DNA of 64,000 nucleotides from positions 1-64,000 of the forward strand of contig JAPOVK010000027.1 in NCBI GenBank assembly GCA_026708185.1, given 5' to 3'. Positions 37,907-45,906 of this stretch are shown in pieces. Both the position numbers and the translations under genes were made by a program. The DNA comes from Gammaproteobacteria bacterium. GTDB lineage: Bacteria; Pseudomonadota; Gammaproteobacteria; Pseudomonadales; Azotimanducaceae. Each line of letters opens with the position of its first letter. Position 1 is the stretch's first letter. Under the pieces are notes generated by a model that saw only the letters and a program-made list of their open reading frames with translations, was not told the origin of the DNA and searched no databases.

Positions 37907-38700
37907 CTCGCTCGTGCATCATCGCAATCGTCGTCGCGACGACGCTCCCCGGTTCGGAAGCGGTCGCCCAGGATCTCTCCGAGGCTGAACAGAAGGGGCT
38001 CGACATCGCGCTCGAGGCGCGGGAGAGGCGGCTCGGTTTCGGGAACTTCACCGCCCGCCAGAACATGCTGCTGCGCAACAAGCGCGGCCAGGAGAGCCAG
38101 CGCGAGCTGCGCGTCAAGGTGATGGAAGTCGACGGCGACGGCGACATGAGCCTGTTCGTCTTCGACGAACCGCGCGATGTCCAGGGCACGGCCTTCCTGA
38201 TCCACGCCCACAAGGACAAGGGCGACGACCAATGGCTCTATCTGCCGGCGCTGAAGCGCGTGAAGCGCATCAGCTCCGGCAACCGCTCCGGCTCGTTCAT
38301 GGGCAGCGAGTTCGCCTACGAGGACATGACCCCGCCCGAGGTGGAGAAATTCACCTACCGGCACCTGCGCGACGAACCCTGTGGCGAGTTGACCTGCACC
38401 GTGGTGGAACGGAGTCCCACGGACGAACGGTCGGGGTACAGCCGCCAAACCGTCTGGCGGGACACCGAGGAGCTTCGGATCTGGAAAGTCGAGTACTTCG
38501 ATCGCAAGGACGCCCATTTGAAGACGCTTAACCTCGACGGCTACGAACGTCACCTGGATCGCTTCTGGCAGGCCGGCCAGATGGACATGGTCAATCACCT
38601 GACCGGGAAGTCCACCACGCTCACCTGGACCGACTACCTTTTCCAGACCGAACTAGACGCCGGAGACTTCACGCAGGCCGGTTTGAGGCGCGCGCGTTAA
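37903..38700 (+). CDS. Outer-membrane lipoprotein-sorting (LolA-like) protein
   Basis: A 265-residue exported protein (signal peptide to about EAVAQD) with the LolA-like fold seen next to RND lipid exporters: MLLRNKRGQESQRELRVKVME, the hydrophobic strand FLIHAHKDKGDDQWLYLPALKRVKRISSGNRSGSFMGSEFAYEDM (a hallmark stretch) and WKVEYFDRKDAHLKTL. It would carry a lipid across the periplasm from the RND exporter to the outer membrane. ATG 37903 overlaps the RND stop codon. Confidence 0.9.
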   Translation: MTRSCIIAIVVATTLPGSEAVAQDLSEAEQKGLDIALEARERRLGFGNFTARQNMLLRNKRGQESQRELRVKVMEVDGDGDMSLFVFDEPRDVQGTAFLIHAHKDKGDDQWLYLPALKRVKRISSGNRSGSFMGSEFAYEDMTPPEVEKFTYRHLRDEPCGELTCTVVERSPTDERSGYSRQTVWRDTEELRIWKVEYFDRKDAHLKTLNLDGYERHLDRFWQAGQMDMVNHLTGKSTTLTWTDYLFQTELDAGDFTQAGLRRAR

Positions 38701-38701
38701 G

Positions 38702-40378
38702 ATGCTCCACGGTCGGCGACCTACCGGGTTGCACGCCCGCAAGCTCGCAGCCCTCGTCTTCCTCGCTCTCGCGCTCACCGGGCCAGCTTACGACACGGCG
38801 GCGGACACGGCCTCGTCCGGCGTGGTCGTGTTCGGGAGCTACCTGGATGCGCGCGCAGCGGAACGTCAGGCCGAGATCGTGGCCGAGCGGCTTGGCATTG
38901 CGCTTGCCGTGGTGGAAGCCCGAATCGGCGACACGGTCTACCACCGCGTCGTTTCCGACCACCTCCTCGAGGGTTCGGCCCGGCAGATGATCGAGCGCGC
39001 CGCACAGCGCGGCCACGACGCATGGTTCGCCGTCGCGCGGGCACCCCTCGACGAGGTCGTGAACGTCGTGCCCGACTCGCCCGAAAAGCCACCCCCAGAG
39101 CCTGTGGCAGTGCCCGCGCCCACGCCGAGAGTGGTGGTCGACGAGCCTGCTGCGACGGCAGTCGACGACATCGCCGTTTCCATCGATGTCCCCGACACGG
39201 CCTGGACGGACCGCTTCAGCCGCATCGATCTGACCGGAAGCTTGAGCGCCCAGACAAGGCTGTTCTACCGCCGCATCGGCCACGCCGGACAGAGGTCCCG
39301 CCCTAGCGGCTTGGTGGCGATGCCGCAACTGTACGTGGAGGACCGGACCGGCTGGAGCTTCACGCTGTCGCCGTTCTACCGTTTCGACAGCGACGATCCC
39401 GAGCGTACGCACGCCGACCTCCACGAGGCCTACGCCCTGTTCTACGGTTCGCTGGGCGAAGGGCAGTGGGAGACACGCCTAGGCGTCGACCGCGCATTCT
39501 GGGGCGTCGTCGAGTCCAACAACCTCGTCGACATCGTCAACCAGGTCGACCTGGTCGAACACCCGGACGAAAAGTCCAAGCTCGGCCAGCCGATGGCCTA
39601 TTTCGCCTACATTGGAAACTGGGGGACGATGGAGCTCTTCGGCTTGCCGTATCACCGCCAGAGGACGTTCCCCGGGTACCCTGGCCGGCTGAGGTTCCCA
39701 TGGCTCGTGGACGACGAGATCGTCACCTTCGAGAGCGATAAGGAGGAACGGCACGTCGACGTGGCCGCGCGCTACAGCCACACCTTCGGGCTCTTGGACA
39801 TCGGCATCAGTGCATTCCAGGGGACGAGCAGGGAACCCTTCCTGGCCCCTAGGATTCGCGCAGGGGGCGAAATCGCCCTGGCACCCCACTACGAGCAGAT
39901 TCAGCAAGCCGGTCTCGACGGCCAAGTCACCCTCGATACGTGGCTCTTGAAGGTCGAAGCCATCTATCGGAGCGGGATGTCCAATCGCCTCGGCGAGGAG
40001 GAGGACTACGCTTCGTTCGTCCTCGGCGGCGAATACACTTTCCACGGCCTACTCGAGACAGCCGCGGACGTCACCGTTCTCGCGGAGTGGTGCTACGACG
40101 AGCGCGGGATCCGGGCGACCACGAAATTCGACAACGACCTCTTCCTGGCGACGAGACTGTCGCTCAACGACGTTCAGGGTACGGAACTGCTGGTCAGCGC
40201 ATTGCTCGGAACTGACCACGACTCGCGCGTGCTCACGGCCGAACTCAGCGGGCGCCTGACGGATCGATGGTCGGTACGACTCGAAGCGGTCGCCCTGCTC
40301 GAACTCGACCCGTGGGATGTCCTCTACGAGACGCGCCGCGATAGTTTCGTCGAAGTGGGTCTGACGTACAGCTTCTAG
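38702..40378 (+). CDS. SPOR-like domain plus outer-membrane beta-barrel protein
   Basis: A 558-residue exported protein. After a signal sequence a SPOR-like segment of about 75 residues is seen (VVVFGSYLDARAAERQAEIVAERLG, then VYHRVVSDHLLEGSARQMIERAAQRGHDAWFAV). A Pro-rich linker follows, then about 380 residues of alternating aromatic strands ending in LTYSF, the usual C-terminal beta-signal of an outer-membrane barrel. Porin-like proteins follow LolA-like/RND pairs in many proteobacteria; the added peptidoglycan-binding SPOR module is less usual. It probably forms the outer-membrane end of a lipid export route. It begins two bases after the LolA-like gene. Confidence 0.8.
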   Translation: MLHGRRPTGLHARKLAALVFLALALTGPAYDTAADTASSGVVVFGSYLDARAAERQAEIVAERLGIALAVVEARIGDTVYHRVVSDHLLEGSARQMIERAAQRGHDAWFAVARAPLDEVVNVVPDSPEKPPPEPVAVPAPTPRVVVDEPAATAVDDIAVSIDVPDTAWTDRFSRIDLTGSLSAQTRLFYRRIGHAGQRSRPSGLVAMPQLYVEDRTGWSFTLSPFYRFDSDDPERTHADLHEAYALFYGSLGEGQWETRLGVDRAFWGVVESNNLVDIVNQVDLVEHPDEKSKLGQPMAYFAYIGNWGTMELFGLPYHRQRTFPGYPGRLRFPWLVDDEIVTFESDKEERHVDVAARYSHTFGLLDIGISAFQGTSREPFLAPRIRAGGEIALAPHYEQIQQAGLDGQVTLDTWLLKVEAIYRSGMSNRLGEEEDYASFVLGGEYTFHGLLETAADVTVLAEWCYDERGIRATTKFDNDLFLATRLSLNDVQGTELLVSALLGTDHDSRVLTAELSGRLTDRWSVRLEAVALLELDPWDVLYETRRDSFVEVGLTYSF

Positions 40379-40393
40379 CGGAACGCGGAGAAT

Positions 40394-41134
40394 CTAGCGC
40401 CGATCGAGGGTGGCCAACTCGGCCAGGGCGAGTTCATGGATGAGGCCGTCGAAATGATTCCCAGCCGGCAGTTCCACGGCTCGAGTCAGCAAACTGCGGG
40501 CACGGTCCCGGTGTTTCCGACCGCCGATGGCCAATAGACCGCGTCCGAACTCGTAGTGCGCCACCTTCTCGTCGGGCGCAAGTTCCAGCGTGCGCTCGTA
40601 GTTTTCGATCGCCGCACCTACGGTGGCACCGTAGACCGTTCGGCCCAGGAGGCGGCCGACACCGGCGACCACGTCGGCATGCCAGGACGCGAGGCTGAGG
40701 CACGCCGCCGCCATGTCCGGGTCGAGTTCGAGAACGGCCTCGATCGACTCGCGCGACCGCCCCACGTAGCCTTGCCGCAAAGCCTTCGCCGGACCGATGC
40801 TCTGCGCGTAACGAGCCATCGCGTGGGACAGTTGGAACCGGGCTTCCGCATTCGTCTCGTCGAGCGCCACGGCTCGGCCAGCGAGCTGGTTGGCGCGTTC
40901 GAGGATCGGCACCTTCTCGCCCTCAGGTGCCACGAAATGCCCGTAGACGGCCAAGGCCTCGGCCGCAAGGGCAAGGCCGTCCGATGTACCGAGCGCCTCC
41001 GCCAACTCCGCTGCCTCAAGGTAACGACCTTCGTCAAAGGCCGATTGCGGCGCGGATATGGGGGCATCCGTCGCGAACGCCACCGAGGCGAACAAGACCG
41101 GCGCGACCAACCGTACGACGTCGGTCCCAATCAC
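40394..41134 (-). CDS. Exported TPR-repeat protein
   Basis: A 246-residue protein with a signal peptide (VRLVAPVLFASVAFATD) and about four tetratricopeptide-like helical repeats, for example ANQLAGRAVALDETNAEARFQLSHAMARYA and IENYERTLELAPDEKVAHYEFGRGLL. Such periplasmic TPR proteins act as scaffolds. It starts with GTG 41134 overlapping the stop of the squalene synthase-like gene (GTGA), so they are coupled. It is convergent with the SPOR-barrel gene with 15 bases between stops. Confidence 0.8.
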   Translation of the reverse strand: MIGTDVVRLVAPVLFASVAFATDAPISAPQSAFDEGRYLEAAELAEALGTSDGLALAAEALAVYGHFVAPEGEKVPILERANQLAGRAVALDETNAEARFQLSHAMARYAQSIGPAKALRQGYVGRSRESIEAVLELDPDMAAACLSLASWHADVVAGVGRLLGRTVYGATVGAAIENYERTLELAPDEKVAHYEFGRGLLAIGGRKHRDRARSLLTRAVELPAGNHFDGLIHELALAELATLDRR

Positions 41135-42222
41135 CTTCTTGCGAGGGGCAGGCCCCTCGCGCTCCCGCGCTGAGGGCTCCTCCCGCCGCCCGCACGGGAT
41201 ATCCGCTCCACCGCGCGGTCGAACATCCAGCGCAGGCCCCGATCCCAGCGCACGAGCGCGCTGGTCGCCAAGACGATGGCGCGTACCTCGTTGCGCGAGA
41301 TCTTGACTTGGGCCCCATTGACGAACGCCGGGTTCTCGGCCAGGCGCAGCAGGGTCTGCACGGCCATGCCGAGCGCCCAGAGCAGGAACCGTCGCATGCC
41401 GGCTTCCTTCGCTGGAATCAGCATCGTGTACCTGAACGCGCCCGCCAAGTGACCTGCGGCCACGTAGATCAGCCGCAACATCGCCAGGGCAAACTTGCTG
41501 CCGGCCTGCCCTTTGCCGGGAACGAGGGATGACAGGTCGAGGCCGACGTCCGCGAACACGTCCCGCGGCAGCCAGCAGACTCCGCGTTCCCGGTCCTCCC
41601 AGAAGTCCTTGAGGATGTTCACCATCTGGAGCCCTTGTCCGAAACTCACGGACAAGCCGAGCAGTCGTTCGCGCCGACTCTTGAGGCCAGGCGAATAGTC
41701 GCAGAACAACTCCGTCAGGGTCTCGCCAACGACGCCTGCCACGCAGTAGCAGTATCGATCCAGGTCGCGCATGCCCTCGAGGCCGCGCGGGGTCATCGTG
41801 GCCTGGAACTCGGCCATCCCCGGGGCCATGATGCCGATGCAGCGCTCGATCAGTTGGCGCTGCGAGCGCCGGAATCCACGCGTGATCCCGACGACCGTGT
41901 CTACATTGGCGACGAGATTCCGCTCGGCCTCAATGGTGGCGTCGGACAGCATCGGGTGGAGATCCCGGCCGAATTCGCGCGCCGAAGACCTACCGTTGAC
42001 AACGCTGACGAATCTATCCAGGTAGACGCTCTTCTCGTCCACGGGCAGGGCGGGTTCGTCCTCGATCGTGTCGGCGATCCGACACAGCAGGTAGGCGTTG
42101 CCGACGACGTGGCACAGCGGCTCCGGCAGTTGCGGAATGGTGAGCGCGAAAGTCCGTGAAACGCCGGGCAGCGCTTCGGCCTGATACGCTAGAGATTCCG
42201 CGCTGCTGTTCAGCTTCGGCAC
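41131..42222 (-). CDS. Squalene/phytoene synthase family protein
   Basis: A 363-residue prenyl transferase that joins two C15 or C20 diphosphates head to head. Visible motifs are SRTFALTIPQLPEPL at the N-terminus, the first Asp-rich motif LCRIADTIEDE (about residues 47-57), DLDRYCYCVAGVVGE, and the second motif VNILKDFWEDRERGVCWLP (about 197-215). The DTIEDE/VNILKDFWED pair and the CYCVAGVVGE segment resemble squalene synthase more than phytoene synthase. The C-terminal tail lacks the membrane anchor of eukaryotic squalene synthase. With idi, an MpaB-like oxygenase and an RND lipid exporter nearby, a triterpenoid such as a hopanoid is plausible, but no cyclase gene is in the window. Confidence 0.9.
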   Translation of the reverse strand: MPKLNSSAESLAYQAEALPGVSRTFALTIPQLPEPLCHVVGNAYLLCRIADTIEDEPALPVDEKSVYLDRFVSVVNGRSSAREFGRDLHPMLSDATIEAERNLVANVDTVVGITRGFRRSQRQLIERCIGIMAPGMAEFQATMTPRGLEGMRDLDRYCYCVAGVVGETLTELFCDYSPGLKSRRERLLGLSVSFGQGLQMVNILKDFWEDRERGVCWLPRDVFADVGLDLSSLVPGKGQAGSKFALAMLRLIYVAAGHLAGAFRYTMLIPAKEAGMRRFLLWALGMAVQTLLRLAENPAFVNGAQVKISRNEVRAIVLATSALVRWDRGLRWMFDRAVERISRAGGGRSPQRGSARGLPLARR

Positions 42223-42434
42223 CCTCGCGAGGAGTCGGGTTCCACCATGACAGGTGGCGGCGTCCGGGTCAAGACCGGCGAATCGGGCGTAAGAGCGTTC
42301 AAATCCAAGGGCTTATGGCAGACACACCGGACGAGTTGACCAGTAGGATCACGACCCGGCCGCCTTTCTGCGTTTGGTCGATTTCCTCGAGGAAAGACCG
42401 ACTCACGTACGCCTGCCTAGCCTCCGCCACGCCG

Positions 42435-43331
42435 TCAGGCGGGTGCTAGCCAAACGCACGTGGGGCATTCGGGATCAGCAAGCGAGGCATCCGCGGCGCA
42501 CTGGTACTGCGGCGTGTCGAAGCGTTCTTGCCGGCTGTCGCTGCGCATGACGCCGTCCTTCCAAGTGTCGTCCGCCGCCCAGCGGTAGTCGAGTTCCGTC
42601 ACCGTCCCAGGCACCGTGGCGTCGCGCACGAGATCGAGCGCGTGGCGGACGACATCCCGCTGCATGGCCTTGTCGAACGCCCGACCGGCGGTGCGCCCCA
42701 ACGGGAAGTCGAGGAAGACTGCGCGAGGCGCGCCAGCGGACCGGGTGATCGAGAGCGCGCTCGACAGGCTGACCGACGGAATCCCGCGCGCCTCGACCTC
42801 CCTTCCAATCAGTCCCACGGACTGGTGGCAGACCGGTCAGACAGGCACCATGAGGGCGACGTCGACGGCGTCCGCGACAAGGCGGTCGGCGAGGGCCGGG
42901 GCCAGCACGTCGCGCACCTTGCTGGCCGAGTAGATGCCGCCCATGAACGTATAGGCGTTCGCCCCCACCTCGCCGATGACGCCTTCGGCCGCCAGGCCGC
43001 GAAGGGTCTCAAGGGGAAACACCACGTTCGGATCCTGGCGCGCGTCGGCCTGGTCGTAGGCGAAGTGTGTCGTGCGCAGGTCCTCGACCGGGGTGTCGCG
43101 GGCGATCTCCCGATAGCTGTAGTCGTCTCGGTGATGAAAGGCAATCTGGCCCACGGCGTAGATTCCGCCGGACGCGATCAGACCGATCCGCCACTCGCTC
43201 CGTGGCTTGCTCGTGCGGGCAAGAGCCGCGAGGGGCTCGTTGGCGACCCAGCGGTACGGCGGGTAGCCGAGGGACGAGTACACGGCACGGGTGCGCGCGA
43301 TGTAGTCGACGGGCGGTTGGCGTTCGGTCAT
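42435..43331 (-). CDS. GrdB/PrdB-like reductase selenoprotein with in-frame UGA (Sec)
   Basis: The ORF track breaks this gene into 42837-43637 and 42435-42818, but both are in one frame. The only interruption is a TGA at 42837-42839. Read through, it gives 298 residues from ATG 43331, with the sequence LMVPV-U-PVCHQSVGLIGRE. A redox-type U-x-x-C motif at this position is the hallmark of the glycine/sarcosine/betaine/D-proline reductase selenoprotein B family, and the flanking strings (HFAYDQADARQDPNVVFPLETLRGL and GANAYTFMGGIY before; ARGIPSVSL after) fit. The Sec is about residue 165; a second redox pair CPTC lies near the C-terminus. It is the last gene of a coupled operon; ATG 43331 overlaps the PCD stop. 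The electron donor and substrate are unknown. Confidence 0.9.
42805..42828 (-). promoter_or_regulatory. Candidate bacterial SECIS hairpin
   Basis: On the minus-strand mRNA the bases CAGUCC and GGACUG pair perfectly around a GUG loop, extended by CCA/UGG below an internal loop. The apical loop begins 18 bases after the UGA, the same spacing as in E. coli fdhF mRNA. It contains the GU that SelB-binding loops usually have. The fold was drawn by eye; it has not been scored. Confidence 0.6.
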
Positions 43332-43681
43332 GCGACCGCCGCCGCAGACGTGCGCGCCGCCATGATGAAGTCGTTGCGGTGCAGGCCACCGATGGTGTGC
43401 GTCCACCAGCGAACCCGCGCCCGGCCCCACTCGACGACGAGTTCCGGGTGATGGTCCGCCGCATCCGCCAGATCGCCCACCCGGTTGGCGAACTCGAGGG
43501 CGGCGCGGAACGTGTCGAACGTGAACGTGGCCGTCAGCACGTCCATGCCGCCGGCCTCGACGACCTCCCACCCCGGCAACGCGCCAAGCAGGTCGGCCGC
43601 TTCGGCTGCCGATATCCGCGGACTGCCCGGGCGGCACGCCTGGCAGGCCTCCGCCGCCAACGACTCCGTCGTTGCACTCAT
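43328..43681 (-). CDS. Pterin-4a-carbinolamine dehydratase (PCD/DCoH family)
   Basis: A 117-residue enzyme of the 4a-hydroxytetrahydrobiopterin dehydratase family, with the signature ADHHPELVVEWGRARVRWWTHTIGGLHRNDF (about residues 76-106) including the HHPE and TH...GL...D elements. In characterised systems it recycles the pterin cofactor of aromatic amino-acid hydroxylases, and some homologues act in molybdopterin or folate side paths. No phenylalanine hydroxylase is in the window. ATG 43681 overlaps the symporter stop and its own stop overlaps the start of the selenoprotein gene, both as ATGA. Confidence 0.9.
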   Translation of the reverse strand: MSATTESLAAEACQACRPGSPRISAAEAADLLGALPGWEVVEAGGMDVLTATFTFDTFRAALEFANRVGDLADAADHHPELVVEWGRARVRWWTHTIGGLHRNDFIMAARTSAAAVA

Positions 43682-45417
43682 CGTGGTACCCGAATCCGTC
43701 GCACCATCGCCTTGACCTCCTCCGGCGGCTCGCGGGTCAATGCGCTCACCGAGAACGCTACCGCAAAGTTGATCAGCATGCCGATGCCGCCGATCCCTTC
43801 GGGCGAGATGCCGAACAGCCAGTTCTCGGCCACGTCCGCCGCGAACGGTTCGACCACCACACCCTTGAAATAGATGATATAGCCCACCGTGAACAAGAGC
43901 CCGGCGAGCATGCCGGCGACGGCACCCGGCTTGTTGACGCGCACCGAGAAGATACCGAGCAGGATCGCCGGGAACAGCGACGCCGCGGCGAGACCGAAAG
44001 CCAGCGCCACGACCTGCGCGACGAAACCCGGCGGATTGAAGCCGAGGTAGCCGGCCAGCAGGATGGCGACGGCCGCGCTGATGCGCCCCGCCATCAGTTC
44101 CCTGCGCTCCGAGATGCTTCGCCAGAAGACGCCCTTGCATAGGTCGTGCGAGACGGCCGCGGAGATGACCAGCAGCAGGCCGGCGGCGGTGGACAGGGCC
44201 GCCGCGATGCCCCCCGCCGCCACCAACGCCACGACCCAGTCCGGCAGGCCTGCGATCTCCGGATTGGCGAGCACGATGATGTCGCGGTCCACCGTCAGTT
44301 CGTTGCCCTCCCAGCCGAAGCTCTCGGCTTGGTTCGCGAAATCGGCGTTGGCGTCGTTGTAGTACTGGATGCGACCGTCGCCGTTCTTGTCCTCGACGGT
44401 CAGCAGCCCCGTCTCCTCCCACGTCCTGAACCACTCCGGGCGTTCCTCGTAGGGCAGGTTGCCGGTCTCCTCCCCCACCGGTCCCGTCTGGATCGTGGTC
44501 GTCAGGTTGAGCCGCGCCAGCGCGCCGACCGCCGGCGCCGTGGTGTACAGGATGGCGATGAAGAGCAGCGCCCAGCCCGCCGACGCCCGTGCGTCGCGGA
44601 CCTTAGGCACCGTGAAGAAACGGACGATGACGTGCGGCAGACCCGCCGTCCCGACCATCAGCGCCAAGGTGATGAAAAAGACGTCGATGCGGCTCTTGGT
44701 GCCCGACGTGTAGGCGGCAAAGCCGAGGTCCGTAACGATGGCGTCGAGCTTCGCGAGCAGGTAGCCGCCCCCGGCGACTTCGCTGCCGAAGGCGACCTGC
44801 GGCACCATGACGCCCGTTACCTGCAGGGAGATGAACACGGCCGGGACCGTGTAGGCGAAGATCAGCACGCAGTACTGCGCGACCTGGGTGTAGGTGATCC
44901 CCTTCATACCCCCGAGCACCGCGTAGAGAAAGACGACGCCCATGCCGACCAGCAGTCCATAGCCGATGTCGATGTTGAGGAAGCGCGAGAACACGATCCC
45001 GACGCCGCGCATCTGGCCGGCGACATAGGTGAACGAGATCACGATCAGGCAGATGACGGCGACCACCCGCGCCACATCCGAGTAGTAGCGTTCGCCGATG
45101 AACTCGGGCACGGTGAACTTGCCGAAACGGCGCAGGTACGGGGCAAGCAGGAGCGCGAGGAGGACGTATCCGCCCGTCCAGCCCATCAGGTAGACCGAGC
45201 CGTCGTAGCCGAGGAAGGCGATCAGCCCCGCCATGGAGATGAACGACGCCGCCGACATCCAGTCCGCCGCCGTCGCCATGCCGTTGGCGACCGGGTGGAC
45301 GTGCTTGCCGGCGACGTAGAAGTCGCCTGTACTGCGCGCCTTCGACGCGAAAGCGATGCCGATGTAGAGGGCGAACGAGGCGCCGACGACCAGGTAGGTC
45401 AGGACCGTCAGGCTCAT
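43678..45417 (-). CDS. Sodium:solute symporter (SSS family, ActP/VC_2705-like)
   Basis: A 579-residue inner-membrane transporter with about 13 transmembrane helices. The family strings ANGMATAADWMSAASFISMAGLIAFLGYDG and SFTYVAGQMRGVGIVFSR are typical of the acetate/pyruvate-type SSS branch that works with a DUF4212 small subunit. A hydrophilic insert of about 60 residues (WFRTWEETGLLTVEDKNGDGRIQYYND) between helices is a family feature and contains an EF-hand-like DKNGDGRIQY. It overlaps DUF4212 upstream by four bases and the PCD gene downstream, so four proteins share one coupled unit. Confidence 0.93.
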   Translation of the reverse strand: MSLTVLTYLVVGASFALYIGIAFASKARSTGDFYVAGKHVHPVANGMATAADWMSAASFISMAGLIAFLGYDGSVYLMGWTGGYVLLALLLAPYLRRFGKFTVPEFIGERYYSDVARVVAVICLIVISFTYVAGQMRGVGIVFSRFLNIDIGYGLLVGMGVVFLYAVLGGMKGITYTQVAQYCVLIFAYTVPAVFISLQVTGVMVPQVAFGSEVAGGGYLLAKLDAIVTDLGFAAYTSGTKSRIDVFFITLALMVGTAGLPHVIVRFFTVPKVRDARASAGWALLFIAILYTTAPAVGALARLNLTTTIQTGPVGEETGNLPYEERPEWFRTWEETGLLTVEDKNGDGRIQYYNDANADFANQAESFGWEGNELTVDRDIIVLANPEIAGLPDWVVALVAAGGIAAALSTAAGLLLVISAAVSHDLCKGVFWRSISERRELMAGRISAAVAILLAGYLGFNPPGFVAQVVALAFGLAAASLFPAILLGIFSVRVNKPGAVAGMLAGLLFTVGYIIYFKGVVVEPFAADVAENWLFGISPEGIGGIGMLINFAVAFSVSALTREPPEEVKAMVRRIRVPR

Positions 45418-45704
45418 CCTGGATCACCAGGTTCCGAGCCCTGTGTTTCGTCTGCGTCGGACTCCGCCACGTCGTGCCTACGATCGATCCTCGCCATGCC
45501 CAGCACGTAGGCCACGATGACCAGCAGGAAGACGATGATGCTGCCCTGCTGGGCGAACCAGAAGCCGAGCTCGAAGCCGCCGATGGAGAACTGATTGAGG
45601 AAGTCCACGAATAGGATGCCGCAACCGAACGAGACGGCGAACCACACCACCAGGCAGATCGCGACCAAGCGCAGGTTGTCGCCCCAGTGGCTCGATTTCT
45701 TCAT
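45414..45704 (-). CDS. DUF4212 small subunit of the sodium:solute symporter
   Basis: A 96-residue protein with two transmembrane helices (about 12-34 and 47-68) and the family strings WGDNLRLVAICLVVWFAVSFGCGILFVD and GFWFAQQGSIIVFLLVIVAYV. DUF4212 proteins are always next to ActP-like SSS transporters and are thought to be accessory subunits. Its stop overlaps the symporter start by four bases. The acidic C-terminal tail (about 20 residues) is longer than usual. Confidence 0.93.
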   Translation of the reverse strand: MKKSSHWGDNLRLVAICLVVWFAVSFGCGILFVDFLNQFSIGGFELGFWFAQQGSIIVFLLVIVAYVLGMARIDRRHDVAESDADETQGSEPGDPG

Positions 45705-45906
45705 GGCGCCTCGGTTCGACGGCAGCAGGCGGCGGATTCTAACGCGATCCGGGCGACGGACCGCGCGCGCCTACAACGTAAACGACTGTCCATGCCCGTG
45801 TCCGCGAGCTTCCGCAATCGCGCTGCTACGCCCTGTAGCGTGCGACAATAGGCGTGCTCTCGGAAGCACGCTAACAACAACACGCCAAACCGATCGAGGA
45901 ACACAC
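45705..45906. promoter_or_regulatory. Divergent intergenic region between DUF4212 and the TonB receptor
   Basis: This 202-base region serves both the leftward symporter-selenoprotein unit and the rightward receptor gene. An inverted repeat GCGTGCT-CTCGGA-AGCACGC lies near 45850-45870, about 35 bases before the receptor start, and GAGGA (about 45896) is its ribosome-binding site. No confident -35/-10 pair was picked. Confidence 0.45.

Noticed and set aside
42156-42449. Small plus-strand ORF next to the selenoprotein gene
   Set aside because: It overlaps the 5' end of the squalene-synthase-like gene, lacks a convincing ribosome-binding site and resembles no family.
44146-45510. 454-codon plus-strand ORF
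   Set aside because: It is antisense to the sodium symporter and DUF4212 genes and shows no domain.
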